DNA of 64,000 nt from Chlamydia suis (GTDB taxonomy: Bacteria; Chlamydiota; Chlamydiia; Chlamydiales; Chlamydiaceae), in assembly GCF_900169085.1 (NCBI RefSeq), contig NZ_LT821323.1:744001-808000 (forward strand), given 5' to 3'. Positions 44,704 to 54,018 of this stretch are shown piece after piece. The notes under the pieces are model-generated. The model was not told where the DNA came from. It saw only the letters and a list, made by a program, of their open reading frames with translations, and searched no databases. How positions within the stretch are numbered: the stretch's first letter is position 1; the number at the start of each line of letters is the position of its first letter. The translations under genes and the position numbers were made by a program.

Positions 44704-46179
44704 TCAGAAGGAGTCGTCTCCTTGTTCGATAACAGCTAATTCTTTCTCTTTTTTGCGAAACAAGGTTTTCTCCGAGGGCAGGTCTTTAAATTGCGCCATT
44801 CTCGTCTTGCGTTGTCCGAGGTGTTTATAAGTGTCCAGCAATTTCTTAATGTAAAGAATCGTATATTTTTTCAGTTGGCTAAGGTCTTTTTGCACGCAGC
44901 TGCGCTTTTTCTCTAAAGAGAGCAGCTCTTTCTCGTATATATTTTCATCGAAACACAAAATTTTTTTGATGGTCAGAGAGGAGAGTTGTGCGGTTGCCTG
45001 TTTATCTGGAGGAGGAAGCGTTCCCAGAAAGGGTGTTAAGGCATCAAGAACTGCAGTGTGAATCGCGCTTGCTGAGGGAGAGGTTTTTCTTTTGGAGAGT
45101 GTGGAGCGCACGACGTCATACAATTTGTGTTTGATAAATAGGTATTCAAGGGTTTTATGGTACAGCTCGCGATTGAGCACATCTTCTAAAAGAAGAAGTT
45201 CTTTTTGTAGATAGTTTTGGAGGGTTTCGGTGTGTAAGCGAAGAATTTCGCTAATAGAGGTTTCCCACGGTTTCCCTTGGTAGATCACTGTTGGACGAGA
45301 GGTCAAGATAACTTGACATTCTGTATGCGCATAAAGCGGTTGCAATAAGTCCTTTGCATACACTCCTTTAGGGAGTTTGATTTCTATATGTGGAAGATCT
45401 GTCGAAAAATCTTGAATAGAATCGATCTTAATGAACCCGCGTTTGGCAGCATTCTCGATAGAACGAATCAAACTTTCTGTCGTTGTGGATGGACAAATCT
45501 CTTTAATGAGCAAAGTTTTATCATTAATTATATCTATGGTTGCGCGGAGAACGATAAATCCTTGTCCATCTTGATAATTTGAGGCGTCCATGGTGCCTCC
45601 AGAAATAAAATCTGGAAAAAGAGAGAAGGGGCGGTCATTGAGTATAGCTATTTGAGCTTCTAGTAGTTCACAAAAGTTATGCGGAAAGATTTTTGTTGTC
45701 ATGCCTACCGCAATGCCTTCTACGCCGTGAAGAAGCAATAATGGAATTTTTGCTGCTAAAACGTCCGGTTCTTGCTCCCTTCCATCATACGAATCATGGA
45801 ACGTCATCAGATCGGTGTTAAAAAGCACCTCTTTAGCTAGAGGGCTTAAACGCGCTTCTATGTAACGAGCTGCGGCATGGGGATCTCCCGTGAGAGGGTT
45901 TCCAAAGTTACCCTGGGTCTCTATGAGGAAGCCTTTGTTTGCTAAAACTACAAGAGCTTCTACAATAGGCGCATCACCATGGGGGTGTAGCGCCATTGTT
46001 CGTCCTGCAATGTTGGCAACTTTATGCATTTTGCCATCATCCATACGAAATAAAGTCCAAAGAAGACGCCTTTGAACAGGCTTCAGACCGTCTAAAACAT
46101 GCGGGATTGCCCGCTCCAAAATGACATAGGATGCATACTGTGTGAAATGCATTTTGAATAAATCTGAGAGGTCGCTCAT
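44704..46179 (-). CDS. parC: Topoisomerase IV subunit A-like (short GyrA/ParC)
   Basis: Type IIA topoisomerase breakage-reunion subunit. It has MHFTQYASYVILERAIPHVLDGLKPVQRRLLW, GRTMALHPHGDAPIVEAL (the quinolone-region segment), the active tyrosine in HAAARYIEARLS near residue 107, and the coiled-coil part, then stops at 491 residues. It has no C-terminal beta-pinwheel, so it lacks the domain that makes GyrA wrap DNA; this suggests decatenation or relaxation. It lies 14 bp after parE. Chlamydiae also carry a normal gyrA/gyrB pair; this is the second pair (gyrA_2). Confidence 0.9.
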   Translation of the reverse strand: MSDLSDLFKMHFTQYASYVILERAIPHVLDGLKPVQRRLLWTLFRMDDGKMHKVANIAGRTMALHPHGDAPIVEALVVLANKGFLIETQGNFGNPLTGDPHAAARYIEARLSPLAKEVLFNTDLMTFHDSYDGREQEPDVLAAKIPLLLLHGVEGIAVGMTTKIFPHNFCELLEAQIAILNDRPFSLFPDFISGGTMDASNYQDGQGFIVLRATIDIINDKTLLIKEICPSTTTESLIRSIENAAKRGFIKIDSIQDFSTDLPHIEIKLPKGVYAKDLLQPLYAHTECQVILTSRPTVIYQGKPWETSISEILRLHTETLQNYLQKELLLLEDVLNRELYHKTLEYLFIKHKLYDVVRSTLSKRKTSPSASAIHTAVLDALTPFLGTLPPPDKQATAQLSSLTIKKILCFDENIYEKELLSLEKKRSCVQKDLSQLKKYTILYIKKLLDTYKHLGQRKTRMAQFKDLPSEKTLFRKKEKELAVIEQGDDSF

Positions 46180-46193
46180 AAGTCCTTGTAAAG

Positions 46194-48011
46194 CTATAAA
46201 TTAGTAACAAGATTCTCAATAATAAACAGCTTTCGCTCTTTCGTATTTTTCCCCATGTAAAATTGTAGAAGAGAATCTAGAGAGTCTGGGGAGGGGAGAG
46301 TAACGGGGGTTAAGCGCATATCGGCGCCTATAAAAAGTTTAAATTCTTTGGGAGAGATTTCTCCCAACCCTTTAAAACGAGTAATTTCAAGCGCAGACTC
46401 TTTTTTCCCAAACTGAGCTATAGTAGTTAATTTTTCTTCTTCGGAGTAACAATAGACTATTTCATCCTTATAGCGGACTTTAAAAAGAGGCGTTTCCAAA
46501 ATAAATAAATGGTTGTTTTCTACCAAAGGAAGAAAGGTTTTTAAAAAAAAGGTTATCATCAAGTTGCGGATGTGCATGCCGTCCACATCCGCGTCGGTAG
46601 CTAAAATGATATGATTATAACGAAGGTTTTGTAACGAATTCTTATGCAAGCCAAGTGCGGTAGCCAGGTAAAAAAGCTCATCATTTTTATAAATAGTCTC
46701 TTCTTTGGAAGAAAACACATTCATTGGCTTTCCTCGTAAAGAAAAGACGGCTTGTGTGAGCGGATTGCGAGAGGCCAGAATGGATGCAGAAGCAGATTCT
46801 CCTTCGGTAATGAAGATGGAGGAGTTTTTCCCGTACAAAGAGTTATCTGTAAGATGAAATTTGCAATCGCGAAGTTTAGGAATTTTATAGTGAAGCTTTT
46901 TTTGTTTGTCTTTTAGCTCTTGTTTGAGGAACTGTGCATTCTTTCGCGTTTTTTCATTTAGCCTAATTTTTTCTTGAATGCGATCTGCGCAGGAGGGGTT
47001 CTTTTTCAATAAGGAGATAACAGCCTCTTTTACTCGTTTAACAAGGTCTGCGCGAATATGCGTGTTCCCCAGTTTAGTTTTAGTTTGGGACTCAAAAATA
47101 GGAGAAGCAATTTTAATAGCTATACAACCGGCGATTCCTTCACGAACGTCTTGTGAGGAGAAAGTTTTTCCGAAGAATTCATTTATGCCTTTAACAATCC
47201 CTTCTTTAAAAGCCATAAGATGGGTTCCTCCATCAGCGGTTTCTTGGCCATTTACAAAGGAAAAATATTGTTCCGAAGAGGTCTCGGTATGAGAAAATAG
47301 AAAAGAAAGATCGGAATGTTGAAAAGCAAGAGGAGGATAGAGGAGCGGGGTTTGGACCTCTTCTTCAAAAAGATCTGCTAATCCATGCTTCGAGATGAAA
47401 GCTTCTCCATTATAGAGAATGGTAAGACCGGGATGAAGATAGGTATACTGGCGAATTTTCTTTTTTAAAAATTCGGGGTGAAACGAAAACCGTTCAAAAA
47501 TTTCTTGGTCGGGAGAGAAAGAGATCTCGGTGCCATCGGGATCAGGCGTGTTTCCCTGTTCGGTATGCGAAAGAATACCTTTGGAGAAAATAGCTTTGAA
47601 AAATTTTTTGTTCCGCACAGAACGAACAGAAAAATGTTGAGATAAGGCGTTGACTGCTTTGAGTCCCACGCCATTTAGTCCAACAGAAAAGTGGAAAACA
47701 TCTTGGGTATATTTGGCTCCAGTATTTATTTTAGAAACGCAGTCGATCACCTTACCTAAGGGAATCCCGCGACCTTCATCTCGAATAGAGAGTTTTTGCG
47801 AGTCTCCTGTTATGAAGATGGTGCGCCCGTGTCCCATTACATATTCATCGATAGCATTATCAACGACCTCTTTAAATAGAGTGTACACACCATCTTCTGC
47901 TTGGGAGCCATCTCCGAGCCTTCCAATGTACATCCCAGCTCGCAGGCGAATATGATCTAGGGATGCTAAAGAAATGACGGATGCTTCTGAGTAAGCTGTG
48001 TTTTTTCGCAT
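46194..48011 (-). CDS. parE: Topoisomerase IV subunit B-like (GyrB/ParE)
   Basis: ATPase subunit of the second type II topoisomerase. GHKL ATP-site: FKEVVDNAIDEYVMGHGR near residue 47, RDEGRGIPLGK near 76, GLNGVGLKAVNALS near 106, then transducer, TOPRIM (ITEGESASASILASRNPLTQAV near 400; DADVDGMHIRNLMITFF near 475) and the C-terminal RFKGLGEISPKEFK. Length is 605 residues from ATG 48011; the frame also allows TTG at 48065. It is directly upstream of parC. Confidence 0.92.
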   Translation of the reverse strand: MRKNTAYSEASVISLASLDHIRLRAGMYIGRLGDGSQAEDGVYTLFKEVVDNAIDEYVMGHGRTIFITGDSQKLSIRDEGRGIPLGKVIDCVSKINTGAKYTQDVFHFSVGLNGVGLKAVNALSQHFSVRSVRNKKFFKAIFSKGILSHTEQGNTPDPDGTEISFSPDQEIFERFSFHPEFLKKKIRQYTYLHPGLTILYNGEAFISKHGLADLFEEEVQTPLLYPPLAFQHSDLSFLFSHTETSSEQYFSFVNGQETADGGTHLMAFKEGIVKGINEFFGKTFSSQDVREGIAGCIAIKIASPIFESQTKTKLGNTHIRADLVKRVKEAVISLLKKNPSCADRIQEKIRLNEKTRKNAQFLKQELKDKQKKLHYKIPKLRDCKFHLTDNSLYGKNSSIFITEGESASASILASRNPLTQAVFSLRGKPMNVFSSKEETIYKNDELFYLATALGLHKNSLQNLRYNHIILATDADVDGMHIRNLMITFFLKTFLPLVENNHLFILETPLFKVRYKDEIVYCYSEEEKLTTIAQFGKKESALEITRFKGLGEISPKEFKLFIGADMRLTPVTLPSPDSLDSLLQFYMGKNTKERKLFIIENLVTNL

Positions 48012-48065
48012 AAAAGTTCGTGGGCTTGACAAAGGTTCTTGGATTTTTTGTATTTTCTCAGACAA

Positions 48066-48350
48066 ACAAAGAGCTAATAGTTATGCCTTCTTTAGAAAAA
48101 GAATGTAAGGCATAGGATTTCTTTTACTGTTCTCTTTACAGGTTGGGAGCTGGTAGATTCTAAGAAAAGAATCTCTTTTAACGTTTTTTCTATTTTTGGC
48201 TCTAGATTACAAAAATTTTCCATAAAACGCTGTAAAAGCGGATCAAAAATGTTGGTATAAAAATGAGAAACGAAGAGAATAAGCCAACCAATAGAGGAAC
48301 CACAGATCTTGTCTTTAAGAAAAGATTCGAAGGAGATCGCAGAAACCGAG
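48066..48350. other. Divergent intergenic region parE / hemA
   Basis: About 285 bp between the TTG-extended parE frame and hemA (parE start itself at 48011). A 95-codon minus-strand open frame (48092-48379) exists and overlaps the hemA 5' end; it is Phe/Leu/Lys-rich as AT-rich antisense frames often are, and I do not call it. No repeat or RNA was seen. Confidence 0.45.
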
Positions 48351-49340
48351 ATGGTTAAAGAGGAAGAACTGCTAGGCAAGGAATTTTCATTAGGTGTTGT
48401 CGGAGTGAGTTATCGAGAAACTCCTTTGCAACAACGAGAACAAGTCCTTCGCTTTTTCCAGCAATTTCCTTCCTTTCCCCAAGAAGAAGGGTGTAGTGTT
48501 CTATTATCCACTTGTCATCGAGTGGAGTTGTATGGTGTGGCTCCAGATGCTTGGTTTTTTACTTTGAAAAAACACATTCAAGCTATAGGAGCAACCCCTT
48601 ATTTTTATCGGAATCAAGACTGTTTCTCACATCTGTTCTGTGTGGTAGGGGGTCTGGACAGCTTAGTGCTTGGGGAGACTGAAATTCAGGGACAGGTGAA
48701 AAGAGCCTATGTACGCGCTATAAGCGAGCGAAACCTCGCATTTTCTTTGCATTTTCTCTTTCAAAAAGCATTGAAGGAGGGGAAATTTTTTCGAACAAAA
48801 AGAGGGTTTCCTTCTACAGAAATCACTATTCCGGCTTTTGTTGCGCAAGAGTTAGCGCTGCGTAAGATAGCTAAGAACGCATCCCTATTGTTTATGGGGT
48901 ACTCTGAGATTAATCGTTCCGTTGCAGATTATTTACAGCAGGAGGGATTTTCTCGTCTTATATTCTGTTCTCGCCACCAATTATCGTTGCCAGCTGTTCA
49001 GCAAGTGTCACGAGGAGAGTTGCGTTTTCAGGATCCGTATCATGTCATCTTTTTAGGATCTTCGGAGCTTCAGGATGCATTTCCCGATTCGCTTTGGGCG
49101 GGGATATGGGATTTCCCAAACCGAGAGATTTTTGATTTTGCAGTTCCTAGAGCGCTTCCTGAGCAGCACGTATTGTCTAATCATTACATAGATATGGAAC
49201 ACATTAGCTCCTGGTTACGACAACATCAAAAAGAAGTCTGTTGTTCGCAACTCGATAGCTTAAGAACAATCGCTTATCGTTGTTGGGAGTCTTTGATGCA
49301 AAGACTCGAACGACGTCATCAGGCTGGCATGAGTGTTTAG
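48351..49340 (+). CDS. hemA: Glutamyl-tRNA reductase
   Basis: First committed enzyme of tetrapyrrole synthesis by the C5 path; reduces Glu-tRNA to glutamate semialdehyde. 329 residues: SLGVVGVSYRETPLQQREQV near 12, STCHRVELYGV near 54 (the active Cys in STC(N/H)R), VVGGLDSLVLGETEIQGQVKRAY near 92-115, and the NADPH part MGYSEINRSVADYL near 180. The ATG at 48351 was chosen; the frame stays open to a TTG at 48309. GGAG lies about 14 bases before it, a poor distance. It is shorter than the E. coli enzyme (418) at the C-terminal dimerisation helix. Confidence 0.92.
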   Translation: MVKEEELLGKEFSLGVVGVSYRETPLQQREQVLRFFQQFPSFPQEEGCSVLLSTCHRVELYGVAPDAWFFTLKKHIQAIGATPYFYRNQDCFSHLFCVVGGLDSLVLGETEIQGQVKRAYVRAISERNLAFSLHFLFQKALKEGKFFRTKRGFPSTEITIPAFVAQELALRKIAKNASLLFMGYSEINRSVADYLQQEGFSRLIFCSRHQLSLPAVQQVSRGELRFQDPYHVIFLGSSELQDAFPDSLWAGIWDFPNREIFDFAVPRALPEQHVLSNHYIDMEHISSWLRQHQKEVCCSQLDSLRTIAYRCWESLMQRLERRHQAGMSV

Positions 49341-50051
49341 ATAACTCTGTACGTGTACGAGAAATTGTTTCGAACAAAAAGATGAAGTTATTCTAACGTG
49401 TGTAAAAGTCGAAGAAAAAGAGATAGGGGCTAGCGAGAGACCTTCTGACAGAAAAGCGCGCAATCAAAATTTTCTTCCGTCAGGTTCAAGACTTTTTAAA
49501 ACGAGCACTTTCAAGTTGATTTATTTGTGTATTAGAGTTACGTTGCCCTATTCGGCCTTTCATTCGAAAGCTTGCAGATTCCCGGGGGAATGCAAAGCCT
49601 TGATAGAAAGCAGGGGAGGGGGATCTGTTAAGCTACGCTTAACCTAAGAACGAAAAACAAAGAGAGGGAAGACTTCTCTTGAGGTTTCTTAGATACATAT
49701 TATTTCGCACATATATGACTCATCAATGCCGTTGCACGATTTACGCGCAAGTCCCTTTGGGGTCCACTCCGAATGAGTAAAAGTGTGTTAATAAGGTGTG
49801 TTTTTTGGGGGATGTCTTTAGAAATCAAAAGAACGAGTCGTTCGGTCCTGATTTTTTCTTAGATTCTTTTGTGCTTTAAATTGAAAGGGATAAAAGAGAA
49901 AGCGAAAAAGACTCCGCTATCGAGATGAGAAATCGTTTTTCTTTTTAAAGTAGGTATTGGCATAACTCGGCATAAGGTTAGCGGGTCCCATTCCATTGGG
50001 AAGGAGTATTTCGGACCCAGAGCTCACAGTTAGAGATGAGCACGTGAACAC
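49341..50051 (+). promoter_or_regulatory. 0.7-kb leader region of the type III secretion operon
   Basis: No coding sequence is convincing here. A 7-bp hairpin GTTAAGC/GCTTAAC lies at 49627-49643. A GGCATAA direct repeat at 49959-49965 and 49969-49975 is spaced by exactly 10 bp, one helical turn. A GGGTCC/GGACCC stem (about 49981-50019) lies close before the first gene. Promoters and operators controlling the operon should lie here; I could not assign one clear -35/-10 pair. Confidence 0.5.
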
Positions 50052-50453
50052 ATGTTAGAAAAGTTGATAAAAAATTTTGTGGCTTACATGGGGGTAGTTT
50101 CCGAGCTAGAGCTCGATGCCGACGGGTCCTATGTATTGCCTATTAGCGACCTTGTGAGGCTGCGTGTCCGTCAAAATGCTGATGAGGAAATTATCATCAG
50201 TGCTTTTTTGGGAGAGATCCCTGCATCTATGGATATAGAAAAAGCCTATACTCGAATGATGGAAGGTAATTTGTTCGGTCAAGAAACCGGAGGTGCCGCT
50301 TTAGGGCTTGATAGCGATGGGCATGCTGTACTCATTCGGCGGGTGCCTGGAGATGTTTCTCAAGAAGATTTTGCAAATTATATAGAGAGCGTCCTGAATT
50401 ATGCCGAGGCATGGTTGGAGGATTTAGGATTAAGCACAACGGAGCAGGAGTAG
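50052..50453 (+). CDS. scc4: Type III secretion chaperone Scc4-like (CT663)
   Basis: A 133-residue acidic protein with the CesT/SycE fold pattern ([39 protein letters not shown]..., then [11 protein letters not shown] and [21 protein letters not shown]). Its order beside CdsD identifies it as CT663, called Scc4, which I recall partnering Scc1 as a CopN chaperone and also binding RNA polymerase sigma66. It starts the operon; only 3 bp separate it from cdsD. Confidence 0.85.
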   Translation: MLEKLIKNFVAYMGVVSELELDADGSYVLPISDLVRLRVRQNADEEIIISAFLGEIPASMDIEKAYTRMMEGNLFGQETGGAALGLDSDGHAVLIRRVPGDVSQEDFANYIESVLNYAEAWLEDLGLSTTEQE

Positions 50454-50456
50454 GGG

Positions 50457-52958
50457 ATGGGTATACGCTTAGTTGTTGATAAAGGGCCCTTGTCTGGAAC
50501 CGTTCTCATTTTAGAAAATGGGACGAGCTGGTCTCTTGGAAGTGATGGAAAGGCTAGTGATATTCTGTTACAAGATGAAAAGCTGGCTCCTGCTCAGATT
50601 CGCATCTCTTTAAAAAATGGGGAGTATTACCTGGAAAACCTGGATACTTCACGTCCAGTTTCTGTTGAGGGTGTTGTTGTTAGTGCTCCTGTTTTATTAA
50701 AAGATGGCGTTTCCTTCGTCATGGGAAGCTGTCAGCTATCATTTTTTAAAGGAGAAGAGGTAGAAGGAGATATCGAGATATCATTCCAGACGGAGGCTGG
50801 CGGAGAACAGACGGTAGGGCAAGACTTTACCGAAAATGCCCCAGCGGCATCGACAGTAGAAGCTGGGCATCAAGACTCTTCTTCTCAGGCGCTATCGGAG
50901 GGAGGTGCGTTAAGTCCCGCAACAACGAAAGAACAAGAGTTAGCGGAATCCTTTTTAGCTTCAGTTAAAAAGGAGCCAGGAACTGGACAAGAAGACTTGC
51001 AAAAAGAAAGTTCTTCGACAGAAAAGACTGCGTCTTCGTCTGCAAAAGAGGCAGAGAATCTTGAGCCTCCTTCAGTTAACCAAGAACAACCTAACCAAGC
51101 TACTCCAGCCGGTAGTGGTGAACTAACCCAATCTCAAAACGTGAGTATGGAAGAAAACAGAACATCGCCCGATCAAAATCAGCAGCCTCAGCTGTCTTCT
51201 GCTTCAGAATCAGGTTCTAACCATTCTGAGGATCAGGAGCAGGCCTCTCCATCACAGGACACCCCTAAGCAACCAGAAGAGACAAAAAACTCGGGAGAAG
51301 AGAGCGCTCCTTCTTCAGGAGAAGAGCTACCAGAGACAGAAAATCAGGGAGTTAATGAAGAAGATAAAAGCTCTGAAGAGGCGGTAGAAGAAACTTCTGA
51401 AGAGCAGGAAGAAACTTCGGAAGAGCAAGCAGAAGAAACTTCAGAAGAGCATGCTGTAGAGGCTTCCTCTGAAGAGGAGAAGAAAGAAGAAAAAGGAGAG
51501 GTTCTGGCTCCTTTCAATGTGCAAGATCTTTTTCGGTTTGATCAGGGGATTTTTCCTGCTGAGATAGAAGATCTTGCGCAGAAACAAGTAGCTGTAGATC
51601 TGACTCAGCCTTCACGATTCTTGTTAAAAGTGCTTGCTGGAGCAAATATTGGCGCGGAATTCCATTTAGATAGTGGCAAGACCTATATTGTGGGAAGTGA
51701 TCCTAAGGCTGCTGATATTGTTTTGAATGATATGAGTATTTCGCATCAGCATGCAAAACTCATTGTTGGGAACGATAATTCCGTTTTGATTGAAGATTTA
51801 GGAAGTAAAAACGGAGTAATTGTTGAAGGTCGGAAGATCGAGCATCAATCTACTCTTTCTGCTAATCAAGTTGTTGCTTTGGGAACAACCTTATTCCTGC
51901 TTGTTGATTACGCCGCTCCTTCCGATACAGTAATGGCGACGATTTCTTCCGAAGATTACGGATTATTTGGTCGTCCACAATCTCCGGAAGAGATTGCCGC
52001 AAGAAAAGAGGAAGAAGAGGAAGAAAAAAGAAAACGAGCCACTTTGCCGACAGGAGCTTTTATTTTGACGCTGTTTGTTGGTGGGTTAGCGCTGCTTTTC
52101 GGTATAGGAACAGCTTCTTTATTTCATACGAAAGAAGTGGTTTCTATAGATCAGGTGGATTTGGTGCATGATATTGAGCATGTGATTCAACAATTTCCAA
52201 CCGTACGATTTACTTTTAATAAGAATAATGGGCAGCTGTTTTTAATTGGCCATGTAAGAAACAGCATCGATAAAAGCGAGCTGCTTTACAAGGTTGACGC
52301 CCTACCTTTTGTTAAATCTGTTGATGATAACGTGATTGATGATGAGGCTGTCTGGCAAGAGATGAATATTTTGCTCTCTAAGAAGCCTGAGTTTAAAGGC
52401 ATCAGCATGCAATCTCCGGAACCCGGAATTTTTGTTATTAGTGGATATCTAAAGACAGAAGAACAAGCAGCCTGTTTGGTAGATTACTTGAACCTACACT
52501 TTAATTATCTTTCGTTATTGGACAACAAAGTAGTTGTTGAAACTCAGGTAATGAAAGCTCTTGCGGGTCATTTGATTCAGTCGGGCTTTGCTAATGTCCA
52601 TGTTGCCTTTACTAATGGTGAAGCTGTTTTAACAGGCTACATTAACAATAAAGATGCAGATAAGTTCCGGACAGTTGTGCAAGAACTGCAAGATATTGCA
52701 GGGATTCGTGTGGTGAAAAACTTTGTTGTTTTACTGCCCGCTGAAGAAGGTGTCATTGATTTGAATATGCGGTACCCAGGGCGTTATCGGGTAACCGGTT
52801 TTTCAAAATGTGGAGATATTAGTATTAACGTTGTAGTTAATGGGCGCATTTTAACCCGAGGCGATATTTTAGATGGAATGACGGTAACAAGCATACAACC
52901 TCATTGTATCTTTTTAGAACGGGAAGGGTTGAAATATAAAATTGAGTACAATAAATAG
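50457..52958 (+). CDS. cdsD: Type III secretion inner-membrane ring protein CdsD, two FHA domains
   Basis: An 833-residue YscD homologue. Residues about 1-100 are a first FHA-like domain; about 115-350 a Ser/Gln/Glu-rich linker that includes three 21-bp repeats; about 384-483 a second FHA domain with GSDPKAADIVLNDMSISHQHAKL and LGSKNGVIVEGRK; one membrane helix near 528-550 (TGAFILTLFVGGLALLFGIG); the rest is periplasmic with ring-building/BON-like modules (about 560-833). Canonical YscD has one FHA domain and about 420 residues, so the long linker and second FHA are chlamydial. FHA domains bind phosphothreonine and PknD lies downstream; phosphorylation of CdsD by PknD is reported, from memory. 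Confidence 0.93.
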   Translation: MGIRLVVDKGPLSGTVLILENGTSWSLGSDGKASDILLQDEKLAPAQIRISLKNGEYYLENLDTSRPVSVEGVVVSAPVLLKDGVSFVMGSCQLSFFKGEEVEGDIEISFQTEAGGEQTVGQDFTENAPAASTVEAGHQDSSSQALSEGGALSPATTKEQELAESFLASVKKEPGTGQEDLQKESSSTEKTASSSAKEAENLEPPSVNQEQPNQATPAGSGELTQSQNVSMEENRTSPDQNQQPQLSSASESGSNHSEDQEQASPSQDTPKQPEETKNSGEESAPSSGEELPETENQGVNEEDKSSEEAVEETSEEQEETSEEQAEETSEEHAVEASSEEEKKEEKGEVLAPFNVQDLFRFDQGIFPAEIEDLAQKQVAVDLTQPSRFLLKVLAGANIGAEFHLDSGKTYIVGSDPKAADIVLNDMSISHQHAKLIVGNDNSVLIEDLGSKNGVIVEGRKIEHQSTLSANQVVALGTTLFLLVDYAAPSDTVMATISSEDYGLFGRPQSPEEIAARKEEEEEEKRKRATLPTGAFILTLFVGGLALLFGIGTASLFHTKEVVSIDQVDLVHDIEHVIQQFPTVRFTFNKNNGQLFLIGHVRNSIDKSELLYKVDALPFVKSVDDNVIDDEAVWQEMNILLSKKPEFKGISMQSPEPGIFVISGYLKTEEQAACLVDYLNLHFNYLSLLDNKVVVETQVMKALAGHLIQSGFANVHVAFTNGEAVLTGYINNKDADKFRTVVQELQDIAGIRVVKNFVVLLPAEEGVIDLNMRYPGRYRVTGFSKCGDISINVVVNGRILTRGDILDGMTVTSIQPHCIFLEREGLKYKIEYNK
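51387..51452 (+). repeat. Three 21-bp repeats in the CdsD acidic linker
   Basis: Units at 51387-51407, 51408-51428 and 51432-51452 (3-base insert between the last two) encode EETSEEQ, EETSEEQ, EETSEEH. Copy number may vary. Confidence 0.8.
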
Positions 52959-53001
52959 GCAGTTCGAGGTTTATTTAATTCTTCCAGGGAGGAATAAATC
53001 T

Positions 53002-53253
53002 ATGTTTAATATGGAAAAATCGGCAGCTAAAGAAGAAAAAGCTGTCCGTCAGTTGTTTGATCTAGAACAAGACATGCACGATTTAACTAAAGCCCATGAA
53101 ATCAATGCCAATGTACAAAATAAAGTACAGATGCTGACATCTTCTCTACGAGAAGGGGCTTCTAAAGAGTCTTTTGAGAAACAACAAACATTACTCGCGG
53201 GATATGTGGCTCTTCAAAAGGTGCTGGGGCGTATCAACCGTAAAATGGTGTAA
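53002..53253 (+). CDS. cdsE: Type III needle chaperone CdsE
   Basis: An 83-residue helical protein (MFNMEKSAAKEEKAVRQLF...) with two amphipathic helices, the size of YscE-type needle co-chaperones. The ribosome site AGGGAGGA at 52986-52993 is 8 bases before ATG 53002. An upstream in-frame start would overlap cdsD and was rejected. It partners CdsG in holding the needle subunit CdsF, by analogy with YscE/YscG. Confidence 0.85.
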   Translation: MFNMEKSAAKEEKAVRQLFDLEQDMHDLTKAHEINANVQNKVQMLTSSLREGASKESFEKQQTLLAGYVALQKVLGRINRKMV

Positions 53254-53279
53254 TGTAAACGGTAAAGGAGAGGGTATCT

Positions 53280-53531
53280 ATGGCGAGCGGTAGTTGTTCG
53301 GCTTTTAATTTTAATCAGATGCTGGATGGCGTATGTAAATACGTTCAGGGAGTACAACAATATTTAACAGAATTAGAAACATCCACGCAAGGAACTGTAG
53401 ACCTTGGGACAATGTTCAATTTGCAATTCCGTATGCAAATTTTGTCTCAATATATGGAATCTGTATCCAATATCTTGACCGCAGTGAATACAGAGATGAT
53501 CACTATGGCAAGAGCTGTTAAAGGAAGTTAA
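53280..53531 (+). CDS. cdsF: Type III needle subunit CdsF
   Basis: An 83-residue protein (MASGSCSAFNFNQMLDGVCKYVQGVQQYLTELE...) with the helix-turn-helix of needle proteins and a C-terminal helix ending AVNTEMITMARAVKGS. It has two cysteines in the N-terminal part (SCS, DGVCK), unusual for needle subunits and a known chlamydial trait linked to redox control of secretion (from memory). It sits between its presumed chaperones CdsE and CdsG. Confidence 0.9.
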   Translation: MASGSCSAFNFNQMLDGVCKYVQGVQQYLTELETSTQGTVDLGTMFNLQFRMQILSQYMESVSNILTAVNTEMITMARAVKGS

Positions 53532-53549
53532 TAAAATAAGAGATGGGTC

Positions 53550-53999
53550 ATGGCAGATTTGGATGTTTTTAAAGAAGATTTTGCGTTGTTGTTTGAAGCT
53601 GGGATGGTGGCGATCAAACAAGGAGATGAGGCTAGTGCTAAAGCTTTGTTTCAAGCTTTGTCGGTATTAAATCCTGAGCATACAGCTCATGAGTTGGGAA
53701 TCGGACTGCTTCATTTACATAAAATGGATTTGACAACAGCAGAGGGGATTTTCCGAGGTGTTGTGGAGAAAGATCCTGAGAATTGGAGTGCAAAAGCTTT
53801 CCTATCGTTAACACTCATGATGATCGTTCTTCAGCAAGGAAGTTCTTTTGAAGTGCGCAGAGAAAGCCTGGAACACTGCTTACTTTTAGCTGGTCAGGTA
53901 TTAGAAAATTGTGAAGTGGAGTCCACAAAGGCTTTAGCCAAATCTGTTCTGGATTGGCATGATGGATTAGTTGCCAAGAGTGGTGGACCTTTAAATTAG
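53550..53999 (+). CDS. cdsG: Type III needle chaperone CdsG (TPR)
   Basis: A 149-residue protein with TPR-like helices (ALLFEAGMVAIKQGDEASAKALFQALSVLNPEHTAHELGIGLLHLHKMDLTTAEGIFRGVVEKDPENWSAKAFLSLTL read over pieces), matching YscG in size and position. It follows cdsF by 18 bp. Confidence 0.85.
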   Translation: MADLDVFKEDFALLFEAGMVAIKQGDEASAKALFQALSVLNPEHTAHELGIGLLHLHKMDLTTAEGIFRGVVEKDPENWSAKAFLSLTLMMIVLQQGSSFEVRRESLEHCLLLAGQVLENCEVESTKALAKSVLDWHDGLVAKSGGPLN

Positions 54000-54018
54000 G
54001 GAAAGATTGGGGTATTCC

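Noticed and set aside
48092..48379. 95-codon minus-strand frame over the parE/hemA gap
   Set aside because: It overlaps the hemA start antisense and has the Phe/Lys bias expected of AT-rich sequence; no ribosome site was found.
49957..49980. Sigma54 promoter (TTGGCA...GGCAT)
   Set aside because: The GG and GC elements are separated by 9 bases, one fewer than the strict spacing, so the direct-repeat reading is safer.
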